Below, in pieces: positions 9,213 through 18,633 of a stretch of DNA of 64,000 nucleotides (positions within the stretch are counted from its first letter, which is position 1; each line of letters starts with the position of its first letter). Source of the DNA: Ulvibacter algarum (GTDB lineage: Bacteria; Bacteroidota; Bacteroidia; Flavobacteriales; Flavobacteriaceae); contig CANLBJ010000001.1 in assembly GCA_947488905.1 (NCBI GenBank), positions 1 to 64,000 of the forward strand, in the 5' to 3' direction. The notes under the pieces are model-generated. The model saw only the letters and a program-made list of their open reading frames with translations, ran no database searches and had not been told where the DNA came from. The translations under genes and the position numbers were made by a program.

Positions 9213-10655
9213 ATGAAACATACTGATATCATTACCGTTTTGCAATCTGAGCCTAGTTTACACGAAGTAACCATAAAAGGTTGGGTACGCTCTTTTAGAA
9301 GTAATAGATTCATAGCCGTTAATGACGGATCTACGATTAATAATATACAATGCGTTGTCGACTTTGAAAACTTTGAAGAAGAAACATTAAAAAACATCAC
9401 AACTGGTGCTGCCATTGAAGTAACTGGTCTATTAGTTGAGAGTCAAGGTGCTGGACAGACGGTAGAAATACAAGTAACTAAAGTTGCAGTTTTAGGTACT
9501 GCAGATCCAGAAGAAGTAAAACTAACAATCTTATCACCTAAGAGACATTCTCTTGAAAAATTACGTGAGCAAGCTCATTTAAGAGTACGCACAAATACAT
9601 TTGGGGCAGTAATGCGTTTACGCTCTAAACTTTCTTTTGCTGTGCACCAGTACTTTCAAGAAAATGGTTTTTACTATATGAACACCCCTATCATTACTGG
9701 TAGTGATGCAGAAGGAGCTGGAGAGATGTTTAGAGTAACTGCTTTGCCCGCAACAAATCCTCCTCTTGATGACGACGGAAATGTTAATTATAAAGAAGAT
9801 TTTTTCGAGAAAGAAACTAACTTAACAGTAAGTGGTCAGCTTGAAGCAGAAACATATGCAATGGGATTAGGAAAGGTGTATACCTTTGGGCCTACTTTTA
9901 GAGCAGAAAATAGCAATACATCTCGTCACTTAGCAGAGTTTTGGATGATTGAGCCAGAGGTAGCTTTTTGTGACCTAGATGGCAATATGGATCTTGCTGA
10001 AGACTTTATTAAGTATGTAGTTAAATATGCACTTGATAATTGTCAAGATGATCTTGCATTTTTAGAACAACGTTTATTAGACGAAGAGAAAAGTAAGCCA
10101 CAAGCTGAACGTAGTGATATGGCTTTGCGTGAAAAATTGAATTTCATAGGAGAAAACAATTTTAAACGAGTGAGCTATACAGAGGCTATTGAAATTTTAA
10201 GAAACTGTAAACCAAACAAAAAGAAGAAATTTAAATATATCATCAATGAATGGGGTGCAGATTTACAGAGTGAGCACGAACGTTTTCTTGTAGAAAAGCA
10301 TTTTAAATGTCCAGTTATCTTATTTGATTATCCTGCAGATATAAAATCATTTTATATGCGCCTTAACGACGACGGTAAAACCGTAAGAGCTATGGATGTA
10401 TTATTTCCTGGCATAGGAGAGATTGTAGGAGGTTCTCAACGTGAAGAACGTTATGATGTCTTACTTGAAAAGATGGAAAAAATGGGTATCCCAAAAGATG
10501 AATTATACTGGTATCTAGATTTAAGAAAATTTGGTACTTGTGTGCACAGTGGTTTTGGTCTTGGTTTTGAACGTCTTGTACAGTTTGTAACAGGTATGGG
10601 TAATATTAGAGATGTAATACCTTACCCTAGAACTCCCGGAAACGCAGAGTTTTAG
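9213..10655 (+). CDS. asnS: Asparagine--tRNA ligase
   Basis: It charges tRNA-Asn with asparagine in the cytosol. The 480-residue length fits bacterial AsnRS (about 465-480). The N-terminal OB-fold anticodon-binding domain ([18 protein letters not shown]) is followed by the class II catalytic core. Motif 2 lies around [26 protein letters not shown], and motif 3 is [15 protein letters not shown] near the C-terminus. Marks that favour Asn over Asp are the [11 protein letters not shown] pattern and the ending [17 protein letters not shown] terminator follows before rpoN. Confidence 0.97.
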   Translation: MKHTDIITVLQSEPSLHEVTIKGWVRSFRSNRFIAVNDGSTINNIQCVVDFENFEEETLKNITTGAAIEVTGLLVESQGAGQTVEIQVTKVAVLGTADPEEVKLTILSPKRHSLEKLREQAHLRVRTNTFGAVMRLRSKLSFAVHQYFQENGFYYMNTPIITGSDAEGAGEMFRVTALPATNPPLDDDGNVNYKEDFFEKETNLTVSGQLEAETYAMGLGKVYTFGPTFRAENSNTSRHLAEFWMIEPEVAFCDLDGNMDLAEDFIKYVVKYALDNCQDDLAFLEQRLLDEEKSKPQAERSDMALREKLNFIGENNFKRVSYTEAIEILRNCKPNKKKKFKYIINEWGADLQSEHERFLVEKHFKCPVILFDYPADIKSFYMRLNDDGKTVRAMDVLFPGIGEIVGGSQREERYDVLLEKMEKMGIPKDELYWYLDLRKFGTCVHSGFGLGFERLVQFVTGMGNIRDVIPYPRTPGNAEF

Positions 10656-10714
10656 TAAACCGCTGCAATTTTCAGTTAAACAGTTTACTGCGACTAAACT
10701 GCCAATTTTTTAAT

Positions 10715-10752
10715 AAAACCAGCGACATTTTATAAGTGGTAGCTGGTTTTTT
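10715..10752 (+). terminator. Intrinsic terminator after asnS
   Basis: Stem AAAACCAGC (10715-10723) / GCTGGTTTT (10742-10750) followed by TT, with a partly paired internal loop. Confidence 0.7.
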
Positions 10753-10781
10753 AATTACCTTAGTATTTCAGAAGAAAAATA

Positions 10782-12242
10782 ATGCTCAGACAACAACTTA
10801 ATTTTAAATTATCCCAAAAGCTATCGCCGCAACAGATTCAGTTAATGAAGCTGATACAGCTACCTACGCAGGCTTTTGAGCAACGTATTTCGCAAGAGAT
10901 GAACGAGAACCCTGCCTTAGAAGGCGGGAAAGAAGAGGCAGAAAAATTTGACGACGACCTTGATGATAATTATGAAGAAGATTATGATGATGGCAATGAG
11001 TCTATTGAGACAGAAATTAATGTAGATGATTATTTAAGTGATGATGAAGTGCCCAGTTATAAATTATCTGCCAATAATTATAGCGCAGATGATGATGACA
11101 CAAGAATGCCCTATGCTGCGGGAACATCATTTAATCAACATTTATTATCACAATTAAACACATACAGACTTAATGATGATGAAAAAGAGATTGCAAAATT
11201 TCTAGTAGGGAGCGTTGATGAAGCTGGCTATATAAGAAGAGAAGTTCAAGACATTGTTGATGATCTCGCCTTCACTCAAAACATATACACGACTGAGGAG
11301 AAAGTAGAAAAAGTGCTAGAAGTGGTTCAAGAACTAGACCCTGCTGGTGTAGGAGCTCGTAGTTTACAAGAATGCCTTTTATTACAATTAAAGCGTAGAG
11401 AACAAACTCGTGATGTTGTGTTAGCTACTAAAATCATTGTAAACTCTTTTGAACATTTTTCTAAAAAACATTACAAAAAATTACTTTCAAAATTTGAAAT
11501 TACTGAAGACCAATTGCGCGATGCTATACACGAAATAGAAAGTCTTAACCCCAAACCAGGTGGAGCCGTTGTTGGTAATAATAGAATGGTAGAACACGTT
11601 GTACCAGACTTTGCCATTCGCATTGTAGAAGGTGAATTAGATCTTACTTTAAACGGAAGAAATGCCCCAGAGTTACACGTATCTAGAGAGTACAATAATA
11701 TGCTTAAAGGGTACAAAGAGACAAAGAAAAAAACCAAATCACAGAAAGATGCTGTGATGTTTATCAAACAAAAACTAGATGCAGCTAAATGGTTTATAGA
11801 AGCCATACAACAACGCCAGCAGACACTTTTTGTTACAATGAACTCAATAATGCATCATCAAAAAGAATACTTTCTAACTGGAGATGAGCGCAATTTAAAG
11901 CCAATGATCTTAAAAGACATTGCAGATAAGATTAACATGGATGTATCTACGGTATCTCGTGTTGCAAACAGCAAATACGTAGACACTCCTTACGGAACAA
12001 AATTAATCAAAGAATTCTTTAGTGAATCTATGACTAATGACCAAGGAGAAGAAGTTTCTACTCGTGAGATTAAAAAAATATTAGAGATTACTGTTTCTGA
12101 AGAAGACAAACGAAAGCCTTTGACAGATGATAAATTAGCTAAGATTTTAAAAGAAAAAGGGTATCCTATAGCAAGAAGAACCATTGCAAAATATAGAGAG
12201 CAATTAGATTTACCAGTAGCTCGATTGAGAAAAGAAATTTAA
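10782..12242 (+). CDS. rpoN: RNA polymerase sigma-54 factor
   Basis: This alternative sigma factor needs AAA+ enhancer-binding activators. The 486 residues show the Gln-rich activator-interacting region I (LNFKLSQKLSPQQIQLMKLIQLPTQAFEQRI, residues 6-36), an acidic region II at about 55-110, the core-binding domain, the helix-turn-helix near residues 380-400 (KDIADKINMDVSTVSRVA) and the C-terminal RpoN box ARRTIAKYRE. Its stop codon overlaps the start of the next gene by one base, so the two are cotranscribed. Confidence 0.97.
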   Translation: MLRQQLNFKLSQKLSPQQIQLMKLIQLPTQAFEQRISQEMNENPALEGGKEEAEKFDDDLDDNYEEDYDDGNESIETEINVDDYLSDDEVPSYKLSANNYSADDDDTRMPYAAGTSFNQHLLSQLNTYRLNDDEKEIAKFLVGSVDEAGYIRREVQDIVDDLAFTQNIYTTEEKVEKVLEVVQELDPAGVGARSLQECLLLQLKRREQTRDVVLATKIIVNSFEHFSKKHYKKLLSKFEITEDQLRDAIHEIESLNPKPGGAVVGNNRMVEHVVPDFAIRIVEGELDLTLNGRNAPELHVSREYNNMLKGYKETKKKTKSQKDAVMFIKQKLDAAKWFIEAIQQRQQTLFVTMNSIMHHQKEYFLTGDERNLKPMILKDIADKINMDVSTVSRVANSKYVDTPYGTKLIKEFFSESMTNDQGEEVSTREIKKILEITVSEEDKRKPLTDDKLAKILKEKGYPIARRTIAKYREQLDLPVARLRKEI

Positions 12243-12847
12243 TGAATTTTCTGTTAAAAGCAGCAGCTTATATTTTTCACCCCTTATTTATGCCCTTACT
12301 TGGCGTGATATTCTATTATGGGGTCACTCCCCGGTTTTTACAGCCAGAAATTATTTATAGTCACTTAATGGTAGTAGCAATTGTAACGATAGCTATCCCT
12401 TTAGTTTTATTTTTTCTACTTAAAAATTTTGGAGTAATATCAAGCATCCACTTGAGAGATGTTAGGGAGCGAAAACTGCCATTAATGATACAATGCATCC
12501 TATTGTTATTATTATTAAAGTTTGTATTTCATCCCTATGACCATCTAGCCTTATATTATTTTTTTCTTGGGGTTCTTTTTACAACCTTGACAGCATTAAT
12601 ACTTGTGTTTTTTAAATTTAAAGTAAGCTTGCATCAGATGGCAGTAGCCGGAGTAAGCATGTTTATTATAATGATAAGTATTCACTTTGAGATCAACTTA
12701 ATAGCGTGGATGGCTTTCGCATGTATTGCAAATGGTCTAGTAATGAGTTCTAGACTACACACTAAGTCACACACTGTACCAGAGCTTATTATTGGGTTTA
12801 TTATTGGAGCTTTCCCACAATTACTATTAGTGAGTAATTGGTTATAA
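12242..12847 (+). CDS. Integral membrane protein of unknown function
   Basis: A 201-residue protein with about six hydrophobic helices. It carries HLRDVRERKLPL after the second helix and SSRLHTKSHTVPELIIGF near the C-terminus. The last helix resembles the end of PAP2-like phosphatases seen in Bacteroidota, but the catalytic PAP2 motifs (KxxxxxxRP, SGH) are not evident, so no enzyme activity is claimed. Start and rpoN stop overlap (TAATG). The 3' end overlaps the convergent barrel gene by 6 bp and no terminator is visible there. Confidence 0.75.
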   Translation: MNFLLKAAAYIFHPLFMPLLGVIFYYGVTPRFLQPEIIYSHLMVVAIVTIAIPLVLFFLLKNFGVISSIHLRDVRERKLPLMIQCILLLLLLKFVFHPYDHLALYYFFLGVLFTTLTALILVFFKFKVSLHQMAVAGVSMFIIMISIHFEINLIAWMAFACIANGLVMSSRLHTKSHTVPELIIGFIIGAFPQLLLVSNWL

Positions 12848-13537
12848 AATGTAGAATATTAGTCCAAGTTTTATAGGATTAAAACCTACTTCTTCACCTA
12901 GATTAGTGGTAGCATCTTTAAAAAATGGAGTCATTGTATAGCTTGCAAAAAAATTAATTTTATTGAAGCCAAAACTAATAGTTGGAGATATACTTACAGG
13001 TTCAAATTCTGAAATATCTACTTGTGAAACTTTGTTATCGTCTTGAGTAAATGTGCTATGATACCAATAGGTGTATCCTACTCTAACGCCCGCATAAACA
13101 CGCCAAAATTTATAATTCTCTGCAGTGGAACTTCGCCATCTTAACTCAAAAGGAACTTCTGCCGTCCAAGTAGACAATCTATTAATATCATAACTGGTAT
13201 TATCATCTAAGACAGAAAAAATTGATGTATCATTCTGATCTTCCCCTATAAAGAGATTCTGTCCATAACGATTATAAGACAAACCTAAGCCGATACCTAA
13301 GGCTATGTTGCGTCTTTCATTAACAGGCATATCTTTTATATACCCAAAGGCAAAACCAGCTGACAGCCCTCTTAATTTAACATCATTAGGTACATTACGC
13401 ATAAAGTTATACGTGACATTGATGTAAAATTGATCCTCCCTATAATCTCTATCAATTGGAATACTATCATTTACTACCTCTTGACCTAGAGTAGATAACG
13501 AACAAAGTAAAATAATAAAAGATAATAGTTTATACAC
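12842..13537 (-). CDS. Outer-membrane beta-barrel protein, PorT-like fold
   Basis: A 231-residue product with a signal peptide (MYKLLSFIILLCSLSTLGQ) and alternating amphipathic strands to the end (IKLGLIFYIL), as in small OMP_b-brl_2/PorT-type barrels. I do not see enough to call it PorT of the type IX secretion system. The start codon is GTG at 13537. A -7 element (TATCTTTA, 13542-13549 on the minus strand) ends only 4 nt before it, which suggests a leaderless mRNA. It lies just downstream of the ExbB/ExbD operon but beyond that operon's terminator. Confidence 0.75.
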   Translation of the reverse strand: MYKLLSFIILLCSLSTLGQEVVNDSIPIDRDYREDQFYINVTYNFMRNVPNDVKLRGLSAGFAFGYIKDMPVNERRNIALGIGLGLSYNRYGQNLFIGEDQNDTSIFSVLDDNTSYDINRLSTWTAEVPFELRWRSSTAENYKFWRVYAGVRVGYTYWYHSTFTQDDNKVSQVDISEFEPVSISPTISFGFNKINFFASYTMTPFFKDATTNLGEEVGFNPIKLGLIFYIL

Positions 13538-13541
13538 GTTA

Positions 13542-13576
13542 TAAAGATACTAGTAATTAGCAACTAATAGAAACAA
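13542..13576 (-). promoter_or_regulatory. Promoter for the PorT-like barrel gene
   Basis: On the minus strand TTG (13574-13576), a 24-bp spacer, then TATCTTTA (13542-13549), one base off consensus. Only TAAC separates it from the GTG start. Confidence 0.5.
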
Positions 13577-13607
13577 AAAAACGTCTTGTGTTTAACAAGA
13601 CGTTTTT
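13577..13607 (-). terminator. Terminator of the exbB-exbD operon
   Basis: Perfect 13-bp stem AAAAACGTCTTGT / ACAAGACGTTTTT with loop GTTTA. It lies 22 bp past the last exbD stop and has T-runs on both strands. Confidence 0.85.
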
Positions 13608-13628
13608 AAATACTATAAGAAAAATAGA

Positions 13629-14102
13629 TTAATTATCTATCTCATTTCCTGGAGCCGTGATGTAAATAATTTTAAGCATATTTAACTCACGTAAAGTTTG
13701 CTTAATATCAGTTACAATACCCGTATTAGTTTCTTTATCAACCTTAAGGGCTACCATCACTTTATCTTGTAAGATAGGTGCTAGTTTACCTCTAAGTTCT
13801 GCTAAAACAGGCTTTAGATTTTTTACATCTGTGTATTTGTCTCCTATTTGAATTTTACCTTCACTACCATATTGCGATACGTAACGATCACTAGGTTTTC
13901 CGGCATAAATATATACAGCTCTATCTTTTTGAAGCTTTTCTATCTGGTCTGCTTTAGGAAGCTCGTTTTTAACTAGAAGATCATTCTGTCTAAGCACGGT
14001 TACAACCATAAAGAAAAACAGTAACATAAATACAATATCTGGTAAAGATGCTGTATTTACCGCAGGCAGTTCTCCTCCTTTTTTATTTTTAAATTTTGAC
14101 AT
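13629..14102 (-). CDS. exbD: ExbD/TolR-family biopolymer transport protein (second copy)
   Basis: A 157-residue inner-membrane protein with one helix near residues 20-40 (LPDIVFMLLFFFMVVTVL). The Asp in PDIVFMLL matches the proton-path Asp of ExbD/TolR. A periplasmic domain follows. With ExbB it couples the proton gradient to TonB-dependent uptake or envelope work. It lies 10 bp after the longer exbD copy on the minus strand, in the same operon. Paired exbD genes of different length are normal in Flavobacteriaceae. Confidence 0.92.
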   Translation of the reverse strand: MSKFKNKKGGELPAVNTASLPDIVFMLLFFFMVVTVLRQNDLLVKNELPKADQIEKLQKDRAVYIYAGKPSDRYVSQYGSEGKIQIGDKYTDVKNLKPVLAELRGKLAPILQDKVMVALKVDKETNTGIVTDIKQTLRELNMLKIIYITAPGNEIDN

Positions 14103-14112
14103 AGTTAAAATT

Positions 14113-14739
14113 TTATTGGCCAGACTTTTTAGGTTCTGCTTCAGACAATTTCATTGGATACATTTTCTGGATTTCTTCCATTTTTGGCTTATATTTTTCA
14201 GCCTCTGCATCATTAATATCTCCAGTATCTATCCCGTTTTTAATTTCAGTAAATTTCCAACCAAACTTTCGTTGTGATTCTCTATTTCTTAAGAAATTAT
14301 ATGCGGCAACTAACTCATTCTGCACTGTAATGTACATTGCATAACTTGTTAACCTATCGTTTTGAACAGAAATAACTGCTTTCTCAGGATTATCTGAAGA
14401 TGTTATATCTCTTTTTCCTTTACAATAGTTACAATACTCTGCTGTACCTGATGATGCTCCTCCATTATCTAAGAAGTCTATTGCTGCTTGACGAAGATTT
14501 TTCACTTCCATCAATTTCTCCTCAACTAAAAGCTGATCTTCCTTATTTACATTTACGATAAAAAGGTTTTTCTGCTTAATAACAGGAGGTTTCTCTGTTG
14601 GCGGCTCTATAGGTGGCAATTGACGTGCTATCCCTTTATCCTTCTCAATAGTTGTTGTAACTAAGAAAAAGATAAGTAGTAGGAAGGCAATATCTGCCAT
14701 CGATCCCGCATTTACTTCTGGTGTGGATCTTCTAGCCAT
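14113..14739 (-). CDS. exbD: ExbD/TolR-family biopolymer transport protein (long copy)
   Basis: 208 residues, with the membrane helix at about 15-33 (ADIAFLLLIFFLVTTTI). The helix includes the conserved Asp, and a Pro-rich linker (PPIEPPTEKPPV) follows. The periplasmic domain carries a CNYC (CxxC) segment near residue 96, ahead of an SSDNPEKAVISVQNDR block. The CxxC could hold a disulfide or a metal; this is inference. It starts 3 bp after the stop of the 150-residue membrane protein gene. Confidence 0.92.
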   Translation of the reverse strand: MARRSTPEVNAGSMADIAFLLLIFFLVTTTIEKDKGIARQLPPIEPPTEKPPVIKQKNLFIVNVNKEDQLLVEEKLMEVKNLRQAAIDFLDNGGASSGTAEYCNYCKGKRDITSSDNPEKAVISVQNDRLTSYAMYITVQNELVAAYNFLRNRESQRKFGWKFTEIKNGIDTGDINDAEAEKYKPKMEEIQKMYPMKLSEAEPKKSGQ

Positions 14740-14742
14740 AGA

Positions 14743-15195
14743 TTATCTTGTTGTTAACTTTTTAATACCACTAAACACCATTGCACCAATTGCAACAATA
14801 CCAAGTATGTAAAACGTGATAAGACCTGCTCCAACCCATTTAGAGGCGCTAGGAGTAATTGCAACTCCATCATTAAGAGGTAAACCTTCTACAACGTCAG
14901 ATGCTAATACGTATGCTATAACAGCTATTAATAAAAATCCACCTATTGACATAAGAGTCTTTTTAACATTACCTGCAAAAATTCCTTTAAAGACAAAGAA
15001 TAAAACAAACAATACGATTAAACCTAACATTATATAAGAGGCATAAAGAGCCCAATTTACACTTGCTACATCAGTTCCTGAAGCTAAGCTTTCTTGTATA
15101 TTTAAATCGCCCGTATTCAAGATCATCACAAAAAAGATGACACTAGCTACACAGAGGAGCAATCCTATAATTTTAATTATTTTATGTAAACCCAT
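14743..15195 (-). CDS. Four-helix membrane protein in the exb operon
   Basis: 150 residues with four hydrophobic segments (about 8-26, 48-70, 82-100, 122-143). I recognise no family motif. It lies between exbB and exbD with short gaps, so it is probably an accessory part of this ExbB-ExbD complex, as seen at the same place in other Flavobacteriaceae. Short Ser/Gly-rich loops and a KKLTTR C-terminus suggest a simple helical bundle. Confidence 0.75.
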   Translation of the reverse strand: MGLHKIIKIIGLLLCVASVIFFVMILNTGDLNIQESLASGTDVASVNWALYASYIMLGLIVLFVLFFVFKGIFAGNVKKTLMSIGGFLLIAVIAYVLASDVVEGLPLNDGVAITPSASKWVGAGLITFYILGIVAIGAMVFSGIKKLTTR

Positions 15196-15216
15196 TACAA
15201 TATTGGTTTTATATGA

Positions 15217-16020
15217 TTATTTCTTGTTTTTGTAGTCAACTAACATATCTATCAATGTGATAGATGCATCTTCCATGCTGTTTACAATACTATCTATCTT
15301 AGCAATAATGTAATTGTAAAAGATTTGAAGTATAATCGCTACAATAAGACCAAATACCGTTGTTAAAAGTGCTACTTTAATACCACCTGCTACAAGAGAA
15401 GGATTCATATCACCTGCTGCTGCAATTTTATCAAAGGCTTGAATCATACCGATTACTGTACCCATAAAACCAAGCATTGGTGCAAGTGCAATAAATAAAG
15501 ATACCCAAGAAACATTCTTCTCAAGTTGTCCCATTTGAACACCACCGTAAGCTACAACAGCTTTTTCTGCTGCTTCAATACCCTCATCTGCTCTATCAAG
15601 ACCTTGATAGTAGATAGAAGCTACAGGCCCCTTTGTGTTTCTACAAACTTCTTTTGCTGCCTCAACACCACCACTATTAAGCGCGTCTTCTACGTTTTGC
15701 GCTAACTTTTGAGTGTTTGTAGTAGATAAGTTTAAGTAAATAATTCTTTCAATAGCAATTGCTAGTCCTAATATAAGACATAAAAGTACAATACCCATAA
15801 ATCCAGGTCCACCTTCTACAAAACGTTCTTTCAACATTTGGTGAAAAGTTTTGTCCTCATCTGCAGTTGCTGCGTCATCGGCTTGAACAAAAGTTACTGT
15901 TGCTGCAGAAAATAATGCACTTGCAGATGTGTTGGCAGTTTGATTAGAAACTGCATTGGCGTTAATTGAACCTACTAAAGTTAGTGCGGCAATTGCCAGA
16001 ATAGAAAATAATTTTTTCAT
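15217..16020 (-). CDS. exbB: MotA/TolQ/ExbB proton-channel family protein
   Basis: 267 residues. The N-terminus looks like a signal peptide (MKKLFSILAIAALTLVGSINANA). A periplasmic Ala-rich stretch and the ExbB core follow, with a helix at about 74-95 and a helical pair at 185-240 containing GTVIGMIQAF, the family's GT(V)xGmi proton-channel motif. Upstream in-frame codons would add 25 residues, but the signal peptide and a -7-like element favour ATG 16020. It is the first gene of the exbB-orf-exbD-exbD operon. Confidence 0.92.
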   Translation of the reverse strand: MKKLFSILAIAALTLVGSINANAVSNQTANTSASALFSAATVTFVQADDAATADEDKTFHQMLKERFVEGGPGFMGIVLLCLILGLAIAIERIIYLNLSTTNTQKLAQNVEDALNSGGVEAAKEVCRNTKGPVASIYYQGLDRADEGIEAAEKAVVAYGGVQMGQLEKNVSWVSLFIALAPMLGFMGTVIGMIQAFDKIAAAGDMNPSLVAGGIKVALLTTVFGLIVAIILQIFYNYIIAKIDSIVNSMEDASITLIDMLVDYKNKK

Positions 16021-16063
16021 TGCTATCGACTTAAAGATTTGATTTTTAGTTTTAGTTAAAGGA

Positions 16064-16095
16064 TAAAGATATAAAATAAAAATGTGAATAAACAA
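16064..16095 (-). promoter_or_regulatory. Promoter for the exb operon
   Basis: On the minus strand TTG (16093-16095), a 21-bp spacer, then TATCTTTA (16064-16071), one base off TAnnTTTG, about 43 nt before the exbB start. Confidence 0.5.
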
Positions 16096-16600
16096 GATAA
16101 TTAGTCAGGGACCTTAATTAATCGGTAAAAGTCCACACCTTTATTTGACTTCACAATAATAATAAAAAAAGCATTACAACCGTCTTCCATTTTTTATTAC
16201 CTCGTTAATTAATTGTTAAGACTTTAGTAACTAGTAGTGTTGCTGATAGTTATTTAAAAAAAAGAAACCCCATTATAACTTCAATTTATTAACTTTTAAA
16301 GCTAAAACAGCCCTTTTTCTTCAAAAAAAAGGCCTTTAATTTTTAAAAAAATATTTTTAGTAATAAATCAAGAGCCAGACAGCAAATACTTAAAAAAGGT
16401 GAATTTTTAAAAGCAAACCCATGTTTTAAGATTAATGACACCTAATTAATAGGTAGCCCAAACTAGGTTTCTAACACACCTTATTTAGATAAGTTGGTTT
16501 TCAACAATAATGCTATTTGCATTTACTCTTTTTACTCCTTATATATAGTAAAGATTTCTATCGACACTACTTTTGTCATCATCACTTGTTTTAAAACAAA
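16096..16600. other. 500-bp AT-rich stretch without a recognisable gene
   Basis: Between the exb promoter and the tRNA-Ser terminator I see no open frame of useful length, no paired RNA fold of note and no repeat beyond a weak ACCTA/TAGGT pair near 16440. It may be non-coding spacer or may hide an unrecognised small RNA. Confidence 0.4.
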
Positions 16601-16635
16601 AAAACCCATTTATACTTTAAGTATAAATGGGTTTT
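16601..16635 (-). terminator. Terminator of tRNA-Ser
   Basis: A 17-nt arm AAAACCCATTTATACTT pairs with AAGTATAAATGGGTTTT around one to five unpaired bases. On the minus strand a T-rich run follows (16590s). Confidence 0.85.
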
Positions 16636-16642
16636 AATTATG

Positions 16643-16727
16643 CAGAAAGGAAGGGATTCGAACCCTCGATACGTTTCCGTATACACGCTTTCCAGGCGTG
16701 CGCCTTAAGCCACTCGGCCACCTTTCT
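16643..16727 (-). tRNA. tRNA-Ser (anticodon GGA)
   Basis: On the minus strand the acceptor AGAAAGG (16721-16727) pairs with CCTTTCT (16644-16650). The anticodon arm is CACGC-CTGGAAA-GCGTG, with anticodon GGA. A long variable arm (ATACG/CGTAT) marks a class II tRNA such as Ser, and the T-arm is GAGGG-TTCGAAT-CCCTC. The discriminator base is G, as for Ser, and CCA is not encoded. Length is 85 nt. Confidence 0.97.
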
Positions 16728-16784
16728 ATTAATACTTGACAAATAACGTGAATTATTAATATTTCAGAAACAAAAAATTGATTT

Positions 16785-17819
16785 CTATTTATCCATCTCT
16801 CCTCTTAATGGAAGTTCAAACAATGTTTTAAACTGTGTAGCACTATCATCTCTACCTAATAGATACATCAATTTTGCAATTGCTGCTTCTGTAGTAATGT
16901 CTTTACCGCTTATCACGCCCATATCTTTTAACTCGATACTTGTCTCATAATGACCCATTGCCACACTACCACCAGAACATTGAGTGACATTTATTACCGG
17001 GATTTTTTGATCTACTAATTTTTGCAATGCTGCAATAAACCAAGCTTCTGTAGTTAGATTACCACTACCGTATGTTTCTAAGATAACACCTTTGATACCC
17101 TCAAGACTAAAAAAGTGTGTGATCGTTTTTTCTGTAATACCAGGAAACATCTTGACTAATAAAATATTGTCTTCTAGTTTTAAATGAACAATAAGCTCCT
17201 TTTCTGGTTTTGGCTTTAACAAAGCAGCATGGTTCACATCAAGATGAACACCGCTCTCTGCAAGTGCTGGGTAATTTAAAGAAGCAAAGGCCTCAAAATG
17301 CTCAGCATTAATTTTTGTAGTTCTATTTGCACGATATAATTTATATTCAAAATATAAACCAACCTCCTTAATTACAGGCACACCTTTCTCTTGCAAACTA
17401 GCCAGCTGTATAGATGTTATTAGGTTTTCTTTTGCATCTGTACGTAAATCACCTATAGGCAATTGAGATCCTGTAAAAATCACAGGTTTACATAAGTTTT
17501 CTAGCATAAAACTCAATGCAGACGCCGTATAAGACATTGTATCACTACCGTGCAGTATTACAAAACCGTCATAAGAAGTATAATTATCTTTAATAGTAAG
17601 CGCAATCTCAGACCAATGCTTTGGGTTCATATTTGAACTATCTATAGGCTCATCAAAACTATGAGTTGCTATATCACAATCTAGCAAATGTAATTCTGGG
17701 ATATGTTTTAATAAATCTCCAAAATTAAAATTGCGTAAAGATCCAGTTTTAAAATCTTTGATCATACCGATGGTACCGCCGGTGTAAATGAGTAATATTT
17801 TTGAATCGCCTTTTGCCAT
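16785..17819 (-). CDS. ansA: Type I (cytosolic) L-asparaginase
   Basis: It hydrolyses asparagine to aspartate and ammonia. Starting from ATG 17819 it has 344 residues, similar to E. coli AnsA. ILLIYTGGTIGMI holds the first catalytic Thr (TGGTIG) and VILHGSDTMSYTASAL holds the second (Thr in HGSDTM). A longer frame could start at 17888, but the 23 extra residues would overlap tatD. ATG 17819 lies one base after the tatD stop, giving a compact tatD-ansA operon. Confidence 0.93.
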   Translation of the reverse strand: MAKGDSKILLIYTGGTIGMIKDFKTGSLRNFNFGDLLKHIPELHLLDCDIATHSFDEPIDSSNMNPKHWSEIALTIKDNYTSYDGFVILHGSDTMSYTASALSFMLENLCKPVIFTGSQLPIGDLRTDAKENLITSIQLASLQEKGVPVIKEVGLYFEYKLYRANRTTKINAEHFEAFASLNYPALAESGVHLDVNHAALLKPKPEKELIVHLKLEDNILLVKMFPGITEKTITHFFSLEGIKGVILETYGSGNLTTEAWFIAALQKLVDQKIPVINVTQCSGGSVAMGHYETSIELKDMGVISGKDITTEAAIAKLMYLLGRDDSATQFKTLFELPLRGEMDK

Positions 17820-17820
17820 T

Positions 17821-18585
17821 TTAGATTGAGAATATGTTTTTAGAATTTTCTGTTGTGAGTTTTGCCACTTCTTTTTCTGAAATGCCATACACTTCAGAAA
17901 CCTTCTTATTAATTAAAGATAGATAACTACTTTCATTACGCTTACCGCGAAAAGGTGCCGGACTTAAATATGGTGAGTCTGTTTCTAAAACTATATGGTC
18001 AAGTGATATTTCATTTAAAAATTGATCTATTTTACCATTTTTAAAAGTCACTACCCCACCTATTCCTAATTTCATATTATAACTTATTGCCTGCTTAGCC
18101 TGTGCTAATGTTCCCGTAAAGCAATGAAAAATACCGAAAAGATCATCACCTTTTTCACTTTCTAGCACTTCAAAAACTTCATCAAAAGCGTCTCTACAAT
18201 GAATTACAATAGGTAATTTATATTTTTTAGCCAGTTTTATTTGAAATCTAAAAGCCTCCTGCTGGATAGCAAGTGTGCTTTTATCCCAGTATAAATCTAT
18301 TCCTATTTCTCCAACTGCTATAAATTTCCGAAGTGAAAATTGTTGCTCTACAAAAGCCAACTCTTCTTTATAATTTTCTTTAACAGAAGTAGGATGTAGC
18401 CCCATCATTAAATGTACGTTATCTGGATATTTTTCTTCTAAACTAAACATAGAAGCCGCATGTGTGCTATCTATTGCAGGTATAAAGAATCTAGTAACGC
18501 CCGCATCAATTGCCCGTTGCATCATTTCTGCTCTATCATCATCAAAAGCATCACTATATAAATGAGTATGTGTGTCTGTTAACAT
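17821..18585 (-). CDS. tatD: TatD-family metal-dependent hydrolase
   Basis: 254 residues. TDTHTHLYS near the N-terminus (HxH), the Glu in GEIGID, the His in VIHCRDA, FHCFTG and the Asp in LETDSPYL form the two-metal site of TatD DNases. Length is typical. Family members are 3'-5' DNases; the biological role in this organism is inferred. It is the first gene of a two-gene operon with ansA. A full promoter (TTG, 22 bp, TAGCTTTG) ends 5 nt before the ATG. Confidence 0.93.
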   Translation of the reverse strand: MLTDTHTHLYSDAFDDDRAEMMQRAIDAGVTRFFIPAIDSTHAASMFSLEEKYPDNVHLMMGLHPTSVKENYKEELAFVEQQFSLRKFIAVGEIGIDLYWDKSTLAIQQEAFRFQIKLAKKYKLPIVIHCRDAFDEVFEVLESEKGDDLFGIFHCFTGTLAQAKQAISYNMKLGIGGVVTFKNGKIDQFLNEISLDHIVLETDSPYLSPAPFRGKRNESSYLSLINKKVSEVYGISEKEVAKLTTENSKNIFSI

Positions 18586-18590
18586 AGACG

Positions 18591-18623
18591 CAAAGCTAGT
18601 GATTTTGTTTACTATCTTTACAA
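18591..18623 (-). promoter_or_regulatory. Promoter of tatD-ansA, apparently leaderless
   Basis: On the minus strand TTG (18621-18623), a 22-bp spacer, then TAGCTTTG (18591-18598). The gap to ATG 18585 is 5 nt, so transcription should start at or next to the start codon. Confidence 0.65.
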
Positions 18624-18633
18624 GAAAAGACCT

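Noticed and set aside
16096-16600. Small RNA gene such as 6S or SRP RNA in the gap before tRNA-Ser
   Set aside because: No conserved core sequence or extended pairing was recognised by eye; a covariance-model search would be needed to claim one.
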